This document shows positions 51,540-60,018 of a stretch of DNA of 64,000 nt, one piece after another. The stretch is from positions 508,001 to 572,000 of the forward strand of contig JAHCHW010000001.1 of the NCBI GenBank assembly GCA_026129525.1, read 5' to 3'. This stretch comes from Chitinophagales bacterium. Its GTDB lineage: Bacteria > Bacteroidota > Bacteroidia > Chitinophagales > LD1. The notes under the pieces were generated by a model. That model worked only from the letters and a program-made list of their open reading frames with translations. It searched no databases and was not told where the DNA came from. Every line of letters starts with the position of its first letter. The stretch's first letter is position 1. The position numbers and the translations under genes are program-made.

Positions 51540-51857
51540 CTAAATGCTGAAATACTCCGAATACACCGGAGCGTACTGCGTAAACACCTTTGCCATGTAG
51601 CTACCGTTTCTGAACTCCATCAAGTCCACCTCTACGGAATAGCTGGCATAGGTTTTCTCGAACACCAGCTCATTGCTGCTGTCGAAAATCTGCACCTTGG
51701 TAATAAGCCCATCTTCTGGCTGCGAGGCAACGTAAAGGATAATTCCCTCCTTAGTTACATCCACAATACGATGGGCACTCTTTGCTTTTTCAGCAGTTGC
51801 TGTTTCACTAAACAGCATGGCTACGCCAAGCAGGCATGTGATAAGAATCGTCTTCAT
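51540..51857 (-). CDS. Small secreted protein, 105 aa
   Basis: A signal peptide (MKTILITCLLGVAMLFSE, cleavage near ATA) is followed by an 80-residue beta domain with ILYVASQPEDGLITKVQIFD, NELVFEKTYASYSVEVDLMEF and NGSYMAKVFTQYAPVYSEYF. The strand pattern resembles small Ig-like domains of the DUF3244 type, but this is tentative. It stands alone between REP DNA and the divergent orphan gene at 52023, and is closed by a strong terminator. Confidence 0.65.
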   Translation of the reverse strand: MKTILITCLLGVAMLFSETATAEKAKSAHRIVDVTKEGIILYVASQPEDGLITKVQIFDSSNELVFEKTYASYSVEVDLMEFRNGSYMAKVFTQYAPVYSEYFSI

Positions 51858-51974
51858 AACATTTTGTTTTAAATGGTTATTGAATCAGATTCTTCGTGCC
51901 GGGCAGGTACCTGTTCTTATTGCTTAAGCATTACGGTTTGAAGAACTAAAAGCAAAGGTGGTGATAGAGAGGGC

Positions 51975-52006
51975 TTGATAAAACGGAAAAAGTGAGCCTA
52001 TCTTTA
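51975..52006 (+). promoter_or_regulatory. Putative Bacteroidota promoter of the 509-aa gene
   Basis: TTG (51975-51977) and TATCTTTA (51999-52006) are separated by 21 nt, close to the TTG/TAnnTTTG consensus. The ATG at 52023 is 16 nt downstream. Confidence 0.5.
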
Positions 52007-52022
52007 ATCAAAAAACAACGTA

Positions 52023-53552
52023 ATGAAAAAAGGGTCTGATTTTGTGTTTGCCTATTTAAAAACCCTTAATCAAAAGGAATTAGCTAAGCTGAAATTCATG
52101 CTTAAAATAGATGAGCATCCAAGCGAACTTAAGTTGGTTGAATTGGCTGAAGCCATGGAAAATGTAGATGAAGAAGCGCTGCTGAAAAAGAGTGGCTACA
52201 CAAAAAAGTCATTCCATAAAATAAAGTCCGATTTAAAAACATACCTTCTTACAACAAGCGGTTATCAGGAAAGGGTATACAACCAACAACTGTTGGAGCA
52301 AATGAGTATTGCACAAGGGATACTCAGACGCAGGTTTGTAAGGGAAGGAGAGAAGATACTGGATGAATTGGCGGAATTAGCTACAAAACTTGGTGCCAAT
52401 CAATATGCTATAGTTGCACTGGGTATTAAATCGTGGAGCATCATTTTCAATCAGCAAATGCGCTTCAGCGGCCTGCATACGGTTTTTGAGGAAATTGATA
52501 AAAGGTTGAAAATTGAGCTGGAAGAAAGCCCTTACTCAATTCTTATTGCCCGAGTAATGGATTTGACAATGCATGATCCCGGGCTACGCGAGGAAGAGAG
52601 CAGGAAAACCCTCGAAGAGTTAATAGCCTCACCTCTTCTTACTCGTGATATGCCATCACAATCTCCTTTGGTTAAATGGCTGATACTTGTTTCTTGGTCT
52701 AGTACATTTGTTTTAACCAGACAGTTCGCAAAGGCTATAGATAAGATGGGTACAATTATTTCTACCAGGCACGGTAAGCCTCCATATCGTCCTTCACAGG
52801 AGCTTACTTTCATGTTTGAATACCAATGCCAAAATGCGTTGTTATCAAAAGACCTAACATTAGTGAATGAATACGTTCCGCTCTTTTGCGAGTATTCGGC
52901 AAGGTCCTTCCCAAAGAATGAAATGTTACAACTTAAAGTTCAGTTGTATCGTTGTTGGCAAAGTATTGCTAATAAAGAGTTAGAGGCTGCTGTAAATCAC
53001 TTCAAGGCATTTTTAAAAATATCGAAGCGCTCTTTTAGCCCTATGACAGAGAGGCAACAGTTTGATTGTATTGCACAGGCAGTGCTCATTTCTCTCAACT
53101 TAAGCAAAGAATGCAGATCCAACCTAATGAGCTTTGCCATAAGTGTTCACTTCACACCTGAGTGGAATGAAACTTACAATACCTCTTTTCGCATCTTGGA
53201 ACTCTTTATAAAATTCGATGAGGTGGTGTTCTTCAAACAGGGAAAGTTGACAGTAAAAAATGATTCTTTGTTTTCCGAAGCTAATCGCATCAAAGATATC
53301 TTTCGGAAGAAAACAAACAGTTCAGAGTTTGAATTTGAAATAAAACTATGCACTCTTTTCTTAGGTTTTAAGAAAGGTGTAGTTGAAAAAAAAGTCTTGA
53401 CTACCCTTAAAAGATTTGCTCTCTATTGTTCAAATGCAACTGAAAAGGAAAAAATAAACTATGTAATGCGCTATCATGATTACTTCGATTTCAATAGATG
53501 GGCACTCAACCAAATAAGTGCCATTGAGAGTAATAGCAAAGGGTCGCTTTAA
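52023..53552 (+). CDS. Large helical protein of unknown function, 509 aa
   Basis: The product has no signal peptide or membrane helix. It is Lys/Glu/Leu-rich and helical from end to end, with KGSDFVFAYLKTLNQKELAK at the start, YTKKSFHKIKSDLKTYLLTT near residue 60, and solenoid-like helices later. The layout (short N-terminal helical domain, then TPR-like repeats) parallels the 485-aa protein at 49748, but identity is low by eye. Codon use is more AT-rich than in its neighbours, which may point to a different history. Function unknown. Confidence 0.55.
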   Translation: MKKGSDFVFAYLKTLNQKELAKLKFMLKIDEHPSELKLVELAEAMENVDEEALLKKSGYTKKSFHKIKSDLKTYLLTTSGYQERVYNQQLLEQMSIAQGILRRRFVREGEKILDELAELATKLGANQYAIVALGIKSWSIIFNQQMRFSGLHTVFEEIDKRLKIELEESPYSILIARVMDLTMHDPGLREEESRKTLEELIASPLLTRDMPSQSPLVKWLILVSWSSTFVLTRQFAKAIDKMGTIISTRHGKPPYRPSQELTFMFEYQCQNALLSKDLTLVNEYVPLFCEYSARSFPKNEMLQLKVQLYRCWQSIANKELEAAVNHFKAFLKISKRSFSPMTERQQFDCIAQAVLISLNLSKECRSNLMSFAISVHFTPEWNETYNTSFRILELFIKFDEVVFFKQGKLTVKNDSLFSEANRIKDIFRKKTNSSEFEFEIKLCTLFLGFKKGVVEKKVLTTLKRFALYCSNATEKEKINYVMRYHDYFDFNRWALNQISAIESNSKGSL

Positions 53553-53570
53553 GATTATGCCGTTTAATTC

Positions 53571-54161
53571 CTACCCTTCTCCCTCCACCATTTCAATCAC
53601 CTTAGCCAAGTGGGCTTGCTTTAAAGGCTCGCGGTGCTGCTTGCAGAAATTGGTAAAATAGTGGTGCTTCTGTAAAAAGTTAATCTGGATAATGTTCCAC
53701 TGCCGCTCGCTTTCTATGTTCAGGTAAATTTTAATTTCCTCGTAAAGCGTGCGTCCTATTTTTTCAAACTGGTCGGTGCCCAAATATTCCAAATCGGCAT
53801 CAGCAATAATTTCTTCCAGCTTTGTTTTGGGGCTTTGCGGAATTTTTGTCGCCATAATCATACCGCAAATGGTATCAATATCTTCGGCAGAAAAGCCAAA
53901 GCGGGGCAAATCTTCTTTTGCCATTTGGCAGCCTACCTCTTCGTGGTTTTTGTAAACCTTGGTAAACCCGGCATCGTGGTATAGCACTGCCACTTTCAGC
54001 AGCAGCATTTCCTTGTCGTTCAGTTGTTCTTCTTTACCAATCATTTGGGCAGAGCGCAACACATCTAATGTATGGTGCAGCCCGTGATAATAGAGGTCTT
54101 TCGGAAGCTCCCTTTTTAATTTGCCGATAATATATTCTTCGACCTCAGCGTATGTATTCAT
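53571..54161 (-). CDS. HD-domain phosphohydrolase, 196 aa
   Basis: The product is a single HD domain: the first His in YYHGLHHTLDVLRSA, the HD pair in AVLYHDAGFTKVY, and the distal Asp in EIIADADLEYLG. This set coordinates one or two metal ions in HD phosphohydrolases such as cyclic-nucleotide or nucleotide phosphatases. It lies 34 bp downstream of the adenylate cyclase gene on the same strand, so cAMP or a related nucleotide is a possible substrate; that is inference from position only. Confidence 0.8.
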   Translation of the reverse strand: MNTYAEVEEYIIGKLKRELPKDLYYHGLHHTLDVLRSAQMIGKEEQLNDKEMLLLKVAVLYHDAGFTKVYKNHEEVGCQMAKEDLPRFGFSAEDIDTICGMIMATKIPQSPKTKLEEIIADADLEYLGTDQFEKIGRTLYEEIKIYLNIESERQWNIIQINFLQKHHYFTNFCKQHREPLKQAHLAKVIEMVEGEG

Positions 54162-54195
54162 GCAAGTGCGAGCGAAAATAAAAATTTGAAAAAAA

Positions 54196-55455
54196 TCAGT
54201 TTAATGAGCTTTCCACGTAATACATGTCTATTTCCCCTTTATTCTTCGCCTCCAGCTTACCGCGGTGCACACAGGCAAAGCGACTTTTCACAATGTTATA
54301 CGTGGCACCCGATATATTGATTTTGCCCGGCTCACCGGCTTCCTGCATACGGGCAGCCATGTTTACGGTATCGCCCCATATATCGTAGGCAAATTTTTTC
54401 AAACCAATAACCCCGGCTACTAACTGCCCGGTATGTATGCCTATACGAAACTCGAACGGTATTTTGCCTTGTGCAGTGCGTATTTCGCGCAGGCGGTCAA
54501 TCTCCTTTTTAAAATCAAGGGCTGCCTGCACCACATCAAAGGCGTTGTCCTCGTTTTTGGTGGGAACTCCACCCGCACAAACGTAGGCATCGCCAATGGT
54601 TTTAATTTTTTCGATGTTGTATTTTTCAATCACCTTGTCGAAACGTTCAAAATAGGCATCTAATCCCTCAATCAATTCATCGGGGCTTAGGCGCTCGCTT
54701 ATGTTGGTAAAGTTTTTAATATCCGCAAACAGCACCGATGCTTTGGCATAGTTGCGAGCTTGTGTTTTCCCATGTGTTTTTAACTCCACCATCACCTCTT
54801 CGGGCAAAATGTTCAACAACAGTTCATCGCTCTTTCGTTTTTCTTCTTCAATTATCTTGTTCTTTTCAGCAAGGTCGCGCAGGGTTTTTTGCCGCCCTAT
54901 AAACAACACCACAATAATGGAAAGCAAACTGAGCGATATGGCGGCAATAATGATGTACAGATTATTGCGCGCCCGTTGCGCGTCTAATTCCACCTGCTTA
55001 GCGCTTAGCACTGCTTCCTGCAACTGCTGCTCCTTCAGCAATATTTTTACGCTGTCTTCCTGGCGTTGCTTTTCTTCGGTAATTCGCTTATTAATCATTT
55101 CTGCAGATTGCAACAGAGTTTCTGTTTCGGCTAACAACTTTTTAGCAGAATCAATTTTTATCTGGGTAGTGCGTAGCTCCGCTTGCTTTTGTTGCAACTC
55201 CAACTTAATACGTTGCGCCTCCTGCTTGGCGGTTTGGGCTTCAATCTTTGATGCCTGATTTTCCTGGCTCAGCTTTTTTATTTCTTGTTGTGCCGACTGG
55301 TTGTTCCACTCCTGCTGCTGTTGAATAGTTTTTTGCTCTTCCTGAATTTGCTTCTTTATGTCCTCCAATTGCTGCTGCTTACTGGTTTGTGCCTGTAAGC
55401 AAACCGCAGCCGGCAAAAGCAAGGCTGTTAGAATGAGTTTGAAAAATGTGTGCAT
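54196..55455 (-). CDS. Membrane adenylate cyclase (class III), about 419 aa
   Basis: The start at 55455 gives a signal-like N-terminus (MHTFFKLILTALLLPAA). A long periplasmic coiled coil follows (about residues 20-165, very Gln/Glu/Lys-rich), then one membrane helix (NLYIIIAAISLSLLSIIVVL) and the catalytic domain (about 230-419). The two metal Asp residues are in LFADIKNFT and KTIGDAYVCAGG, the adenine-selecting Lys and Asp are in IEKIKTIGD and DIWGDTVN, and the Asn/Arg pair is in NMAARM. All catalytic positions are present, so it should make cAMP. The coiled coil probably senses or transmits a periplasmic signal. Confidence 0.88.
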   Translation of the reverse strand: MHTFFKLILTALLLPAAVCLQAQTSKQQQLEDIKKQIQEEQKTIQQQQEWNNQSAQQEIKKLSQENQASKIEAQTAKQEAQRIKLELQQKQAELRTTQIKIDSAKKLLAETETLLQSAEMINKRITEEKQRQEDSVKILLKEQQLQEAVLSAKQVELDAQRARNNLYIIIAAISLSLLSIIVVLFIGRQKTLRDLAEKNKIIEEEKRKSDELLLNILPEEVMVELKTHGKTQARNYAKASVLFADIKNFTNISERLSPDELIEGLDAYFERFDKVIEKYNIEKIKTIGDAYVCAGGVPTKNEDNAFDVVQAALDFKKEIDRLREIRTAQGKIPFEFRIGIHTGQLVAGVIGLKKFAYDIWGDTVNMAARMQEAGEPGKINISGATYNIVKSRFACVHRGKLEAKNKGEIDMYYVESSLN

Positions 55456-55508
55456 GGTTTGGTGTAATTGTAGCGTTAAAGTAAACAATACTTTGTAACT
55501 GTTCCTTT

Positions 55509-57368
55509 TCAGGAAATATCAACGAAATACATGCCTAACTCTACACCGTTTTGTGAAGGGAGGTTACCGTAATTCACGCATTTAAAATCGTCCTGCACCA
55601 ATGCCTGCGTTTCGGATGAAATATTCACTTTGCCGTGCATACCGTGCTGCTCAATACGGGCGGCTTCGTTTACGGTATCGCCCCACACTTCGTGCGTAGC
55701 CGTTTTCAGTCCTACAACACCAGCAATCACCAAGCCGGTATGTATGCCTACGCCAATTTCTACAGCCGATGCTTTCTCTGCATTTCGTTGTTTTACCGAT
55801 TCCAATAGCTCTATACCTGCCCGAATGGTGTTCTGCGCCATATATTTTTCGGCTACTCCGTTTTTACTTATAGCCAGGTAAGTATCTCCATCCGTTTCAA
55901 TTTTTTGCAGCCCATGCTTTTCTAACAGCGAACGGAATGTTTCGTTAAACCATGTGCGCGCTTCTTGGGCTGTACCCGAATCGCCCTTTGCAAAACTCTT
56001 TACATCTACAAACATCACCGTATGCTCGGTATAATCATTGCTGCTCTTGGCACCCTTTACTTCACGGAAAAGTTCATCGGGCAATAAGCCTGCGAGCACC
56101 ATATCACTCTTTTGTTTTTCGGCAGCTATCAACTTAGTGTCCTTCCTCTTTTGCATAAAAGCAAAGATGGCCACACCTGCAATTACTCCGATAAAAAGAA
56201 ACCCCACCACAGCCGCTTTTTGCATTAGGCGTTGTTGTTGTATCTGCACATTCATTTCTGCTTTCTCTTTTGCCTGCTCGGCATCTGCCAACTGGCGTTC
56301 CTTTTCAAAGTTCGATTGCAGCTCTAATTGCGTCAACTTTTTAGCTAACTCTTCGTTGTGCTTTTTTTCAGAAAGTTGGTGAAACATTACATGATAGTCT
56401 AAGGCGCGGGCAGTGTTCCGTTTGCCCAGGTAAGCGTAATACAAAATTTCGGCAGCATCGCGTTGCAGTCCGGTTTCCTTCTTGCTTTTCCCTTCGTCCA
56501 GCGATTGCGTGGCTAATGCAATTGCCAAATCCCAGTCCTTTTCTTTCAGCAAAATGGCACTCATTAACAACTGGCTGTAACTGTACGAGGAAAGCGAGCC
56601 GGTTTGCTTAAAAATGTCCATCCCTTGTTGAATATATTGCATCGCTTTTTTTAACTCATCTTTTTCGTACGCTATGTAAGCGAGTTGCTGTAGGCAGTTC
56701 GCTTTGTTGTTGAGGTTATTTATCTCTTCTGACAATTTAATGGCTTCCAAAAACTTACCGATGGCAGCATCGGTGTTGCCCTTTTGATGTTCAATACTTG
56801 CAAGCGAAAAAAGGATAGTAGGTATCCACTCGCTGAAGCCTGACTTTTCGGCAACTTTTAATGCTTCCTTATAATACTCTTCTGCTTTCTGAACTTCGTT
56901 TAATGCTTCGTAAATAGAGGCTTTGCCATCCAAAGCCCTGGTGAGGTTTTCATTGTCTCCGGCAGCTTCCGAAAGATTGTAACATTCCTGATACAAATCC
57001 AGCGCATGCGGATAATTGCCGTTGTGTAACTCAACGTTGCCTTTCCAATAGGTGGCATAAGCCCAAATAGACGTATCGGCAATTTGCCTGCTTAGTTTGA
57101 TGGATTCGTTAATGTGTTTGAGTGCTTTATCGTACTGGTCAACTTTATAGTATGCCACCGCCAGTATGGCTAACGATTTTGCCGTTCCGGATGTATTCTT
57201 TTCCGCTTTAAATGCAGCAAGTGCTTTCTCGGCTTCTTCCAGCGATTTTCTCGGTTTGGCGTTCAATTGGTTTTCCGCACTTGTAATCAGTTTTTGCGCC
57301 TCTGTAACTGATTGGGCAAACAAAAGGGTGCTGTAGCAGAAAAGCAACCCCATGCAGAAAATCCTCAT
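55509..57368 (-). CDS. TPR-containing membrane adenylate cyclase, 619 aa
   Basis: A signal peptide (cleavage near LFAQ) is followed by about seven TPR repeats in the periplasm (residues 25-345; examples AYYKVDQYDKALKHINESIK and LYQECYNLSEAAGDNENLTR), a coiled coil, a membrane helix (AAVVGFLFIGVIAGVAIFA) and a class III cyclase domain. The metal Asp residues are in MFVDVKSF and ETDGDTYLA; GDTVNEAARI carries the Asn and Arg. It is the upstream neighbour of the other cyclase, 53 bp apart, so the pair is probably coexpressed. Tandem paralogous sensors for different signals are a reasonable reading. Confidence 0.86.
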   Translation of the reverse strand: MRIFCMGLLFCYSTLLFAQSVTEAQKLITSAENQLNAKPRKSLEEAEKALAAFKAEKNTSGTAKSLAILAVAYYKVDQYDKALKHINESIKLSRQIADTSIWAYATYWKGNVELHNGNYPHALDLYQECYNLSEAAGDNENLTRALDGKASIYEALNEVQKAEEYYKEALKVAEKSGFSEWIPTILFSLASIEHQKGNTDAAIGKFLEAIKLSEEINNLNNKANCLQQLAYIAYEKDELKKAMQYIQQGMDIFKQTGSLSSYSYSQLLMSAILLKEKDWDLAIALATQSLDEGKSKKETGLQRDAAEILYYAYLGKRNTARALDYHVMFHQLSEKKHNEELAKKLTQLELQSNFEKERQLADAEQAKEKAEMNVQIQQQRLMQKAAVVGFLFIGVIAGVAIFAFMQKRKDTKLIAAEKQKSDMVLAGLLPDELFREVKGAKSSNDYTEHTVMFVDVKSFAKGDSGTAQEARTWFNETFRSLLEKHGLQKIETDGDTYLAISKNGVAEKYMAQNTIRAGIELLESVKQRNAEKASAVEIGVGIHTGLVIAGVVGLKTATHEVWGDTVNEAARIEQHGMHGKVNISSETQALVQDDFKCVNYGNLPSQNGVELGMYFVDIS

Positions 57369-57434
57369 AAATCAATTTTCGGGGAAGATAATTTGATTAA
57401 ACAGAAAAAGCAAAATGCGTTGGAGTAATTGGTC

Positions 57435-57890
57435 TTACTCTTTTTCGAAATCAAATGCAATTCGCTTGGGTTTGCCGTTCCGGTTTCCCTCAATAAACGC
57501 TTTCAAATACTTGCCTGAAATCAATTCGTATCCTATGCGTTGCGGGAAGTCGTGAACGGGATTTTCAGCTATAAACGAAGTATCGGTATAAGCAGTTATT
57601 TCGAAGTAAACAGGTTTTCCTTTGTTCTGATTTTTTACCGTAGGCACGTAAAACATTTTCCCTTCTTTCATCAGTAAACCAATATCCTCATCGCGCACGT
57701 AATCTTTTTCCTCGCGGTGAAAACTCGCTCCGGCAATTAAAGTATCGGAAACTACTTGCCATTGTTCGTAAGCATCGCTGCCCTGCCGTTTCCATGTTCC
57801 TTCTAACCAATTAAAACGGCTGACGCCCGGTTGTGCCGAGGCAGCACTAAACTGAATCGAAAGAATAAAAAGACAAAGAGGAAATTTCAT
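57435..57890 (-). CDS. DUF6265-like secreted protein, 151 aa
   Basis: After a signal peptide (cleavage near ASAQ) the product has the pattern FNWLEGTWKRQGSDAYEQWQ, followed by strands with FYVPTVKNQNKGKPVYFEI and NPVHDFPQRIGYELI, which I associate with DUF6265 lipocalin-like proteins. Its ATG overlaps the stop of paaD by 4 nt, so it is the last gene of the paa transcript although its function is unknown and it is exported. It may be a passenger rather than part of the pathway. Confidence 0.72.
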   Translation of the reverse strand: MKFPLCLFILSIQFSAASAQPGVSRFNWLEGTWKRQGSDAYEQWQVVSDTLIAGASFHREEKDYVRDEDIGLLMKEGKMFYVPTVKNQNKGKPVYFEITAYTDTSFIAENPVHDFPQRIGYELISGKYLKAFIEGNRNGKPKRIAFDFEKE

Positions 57891-58393
57891 TGCACCGGCT
57901 TAAACTGCTCAAAGCCCTGTTTGCAATTAAAGCAAAAACGGATAGCGCGGCAAAGGGTGGAGCCGAAGGAAGAGCGCAACGTGGTATCGGTGCTGCCGCA
58001 GTGAGGGCAACGCACCCGGTTGAGAATTTCTTCCGAAAGTTCTTCGTCTTTCAATTCGGGTGGAGGAGCCAAGCCGAATTTTTCGAGTTTGATTTTTGTT
58101 TCGGGAGTCATGCGGTCGCTGCTCCAGCGGGTTTCGTAGTCAATGTTTACGCTTACCTCGGCAAAGCCGGCTTTTAAAAGTTGCCCGCGAATATCCTGCT
58201 TCATCATATCAAGAGCCGGACAGCCAACAAAGGTGGGGAGCAGTTTTACGGTTACCGAATTATTATCGCCAATTTCAACACCCGAAATCATTCCCATATC
58301 TACTACCGATATAACAGGAATTTCAGGGTCTTTTACATTTTCGAGCGAAGCCCAGACAATTTCTGATTTCTGATTTTTGACTTCTGAAATCAT
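57887..58393 (-). CDS. paaD: Phenylacetate-CoA oxygenase subunit PaaD
   Basis: PaaD is the assembly or maturation protein (DUF59/MIP18-like) of the phenylacetyl-CoA 1,2-epoxidase. It has LENVKDPEIPVISVVDMGMI, LLPTFVGCPALDMMK and a C-terminal zinc-ribbon-like region with CPHCGSTDT and FCFNCKQGFEQF. I start it at 58393, 4 nt beyond the paaC stop; the upstream frame overlaps paaC. The first codons (ISEVKNQKSEI) come from a heptanucleotide repeat. It is cotranscribed with paaC and the DUF6265-like gene. Confidence 0.88.
   Translation of the reverse strand: MISEVKNQKSEIVWASLENVKDPEIPVISVVDMGMISGVEIGDNNSVTVKLLPTFVGCPALDMMKQDIRGQLLKAGFAEVSVNIDYETRWSSDRMTPETKIKLEKFGLAPPPELKDEELSEEILNRVRCPHCGSTDTTLRSSFGSTLCRAIRFCFNCKQGFEQFKPVQ
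58359..58386. repeat. Heptanucleotide repeat at the start of paaD
   Basis: Four consecutive 7-mers ATTTCTG, ATTTCTG, ATTTTTG and ACTTCTG lie within the first codons of paaD (minus strand). Confidence 0.7.
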
Positions 58394-58397
58394 GTGC

Positions 58398-59153
58398 TTA
58401 CCATTCAGCATCAATATCGGTGCGAACCACTTCGCACATTTCATCCAACAGCGGTTTCAGAAACTCGGAGTGGTATCCTTTTCTGCCGCCATAAACTATT
58501 TTGCTTTCATCGGTGGCAGGAAGTTGCAGTCCGCTTGCTTCGATAATCGGTGTAATTTTTTCGAGCCAGCGCCTTTTTAATTCCTCTTCACCGGCAAAAA
58601 CGCCTGCGCTGATGAGTTCTTCTTCCCACTCGCTCTTTTCAAAAATACCGAGCGCCAAATGCCATGTGTTATTCAGTGCCGATTGCATACGTGCGTGGCT
58701 TTCTTCGGTGCCTTTGCCCAGTTGTTTTACAAATGTATCGGCATGCATTACGTGATACTTTATTTCGCCTTTCACCTTTTTGGCTAACTGTGCCAACGGC
58801 TGAAACGAACTTTGCGTAAGCATTTCATAGCGCAGCAACTCGGCATGGTCAAACAAAAACTGGCGCACAATGCTGAAGTCGTACTCGCCAATTGGTTGCT
58901 CTACCAACTGGCAGCATTTAAAGTCGTTCTCGCTTCGCATAAAGCCGAGTTTGTCAGGTTCGGCTTCTCCCAATACTTCGTGCAGAATCGTATAAAGTGC
59001 AAGGGCATGACCAATTTTATCCTGCGCCATCGAAGAGAAAGCCAAATCTTCCTCCAGCATAGGGCCAATGCCTGTCCATTCCGAATTTCGGTGACCGATA
59101 ATGAGCGCATCATCCGCCATTTTAAACAGTAAATCTTTTACGGCATTACTCAT
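58398..59153 (-). CDS. paaC: Phenylacetate-CoA oxygenase subunit PaaC
   Basis: PaaC is the structural, iron-free partner of PaaA in the (PaaAC)n epoxidase. The 251-aa product is all-helical with DALIIGHRNSEWTGIGPMLE, MAQDKIGHALALYTILHE, and YHVMHADTFVKQLGKG where PaaA has its diiron ligands. Length fits the family. It overlaps paaB by 4 nt and paaD follows by 4 nt, the usual tight order. Confidence 0.92.
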   Translation of the reverse strand: MSNAVKDLLFKMADDALIIGHRNSEWTGIGPMLEEDLAFSSMAQDKIGHALALYTILHEVLGEAEPDKLGFMRSENDFKCCQLVEQPIGEYDFSIVRQFLFDHAELLRYEMLTQSSFQPLAQLAKKVKGEIKYHVMHADTFVKQLGKGTEESHARMQSALNNTWHLALGIFEKSEWEEELISAGVFAGEEELKRRWLEKITPIIEASGLQLPATDESKIVYGGRKGYHSEFLKPLLDEMCEVVRTDIDAEW

Positions 59154-59521
59154 ATTTCAACTTTGTTTTGGTTCTGAAATTTTTCGATGCGGTCTCGCAC
59201 TTTGTAAGCAGCCGGCTCGCGGAAAGTTTTTTCGGGTGTGGTTTCAAAAATGTCTTCGTCTTCGGTAGCAAACGTGTACACATCGGTTGTTTTGGCTACC
59301 CACAAATTGGTGGTTTTACCTCTGCGCGCATACTGCTCTTTTGCCAACACCAAAGCCATTTCGGGTGTAGAGGCATGAACAATACCAACATGTACAGGTT
59401 GTTTACCGCGCTTTTCCTGATGAAACACCTCCCATGTTATTAAATGGGTGTTGGTGTGTACTTCACCTTCAGAAATTTTCTTTTTGTCGAGACGGTTTAC
59501 TCTCGGATCCAATGAACTCAT
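59150..59521 (-). CDS. paaB: Phenylacetate-CoA oxygenase subunit PaaB
   Basis: PaaB is a small subunit of the epoxidase. The 123-aa product, from the ATG at 59521, has WEVFHQEKRGKQPVHVGIVHA, ALVLAKEQYARRGKTTNLWV and a terminal DIFETTPEKTFREPAAYKVR, all PaaB blocks. A longer open frame of five codons precedes it. The region upstream holds the inverted-repeat cassette that separates it from paaA by about 500 bp, which is unusual because these genes normally abut. Confidence 0.9.
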   Translation of the reverse strand: MSSLDPRVNRLDKKKISEGEVHTNTHLITWEVFHQEKRGKQPVHVGIVHASTPEMALVLAKEQYARRGKTTNLWVAKTTDVYTFATEDEDIFETTPEKTFREPAAYKVRDRIEKFQNQNKVEI

Positions 59522-59535
59522 GGTTTTAATTTTCA

Positions 59536-60003
59536 ATGACCAATAATCAATTTTCTAACAATTACTAAATGTCAATTATCTAACTAATGGTTACTGATTT
59601 AGTAGTGCCAATTATCTTATTGAATATCTTAACTAGTTGCATTGCTTCATCACATAAATTTTCCCGCTCTTCTAGTAATTCAGTTTTATCACCAACGAAA
59701 ACCAACCGCAAAAACAATCTGCTTTCTTTTGCTTCTTTTCGGCATACTTTAATTCTGTACGAAAAATCTTTTCTGCTTAACGCTTCATTGGCTTCTATGT
59801 AATTAGCAGCTACAGAACCCGAACAACGCGTCAATTGCCCAACATCTTCTCTGTTTGTAATGGTTTTAGGTAGTTTTCTGATAAAATTCCGAACATCCAT
59901 TGCAAACTTGAAAGTCCTTTCCTCTAAATCATATTCTCGCTTTCCGTTTTGTTCATTAATCATTTGAACATTGTTTGAAAATTGCAGCTTGGTTATTGGT
60001 CAT
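59536..60003. mobile_element. Inverted-repeat cassette with a four-helix-bundle gene inserted between paaA and paaB
   Basis: ATGACCAATAATCAA (59536-59550) and TTGGTTATTGGTCAT (59989-60003) are inverted copies with 14 of 15 matches. Beyond them the similarity continues inward with CAATTTTC, ACAAT and AAATG in the same order on both sides, separated by small gaps. The enclosed 468 bp holds a single gene of the 23S rRNA intervening-sequence (IVP/four-helix-bundle) family. No transposase is inside, so if it moves it needs help from elsewhere. Target duplication could not be identified. Confidence 0.65.
59580..59963 (-). CDS. Four-helix-bundle protein (IVS/S23-like), 127 aa
   Basis: The product is a helical protein with the family pattern RTFKFAMDVRNFIRKLPKT, GQLTRCSGSVAANYIEANEA, SRKDFSYRIKVCRKEAKESR and a closing LVKIFNKIIG. 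Relatives are encoded in intervening sequences of 23S rRNA in many bacteria and also scattered in Bacteroidota chromosomes; they form pentamers and their function is not established. Here the gene lies inside the paa operon, same strand, within inverted repeats. Confidence 0.85.
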   Translation of the reverse strand: MINEQNGKREYDLEERTFKFAMDVRNFIRKLPKTITNREDVGQLTRCSGSVAANYIEANEALSRKDFSYRIKVCRKEAKESRLFLRLVFVGDKTELLEERENLCDEAMQLVKIFNKIIGTTKSVTIS

Positions 60004-60018
60004 TCATATAATAGCAAC

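Noticed and set aside
59536..60003. Complete insertion sequence
   Set aside because: No transposase gene inside; only a four-helix-bundle gene, so it can at most be a non-autonomous cassette.
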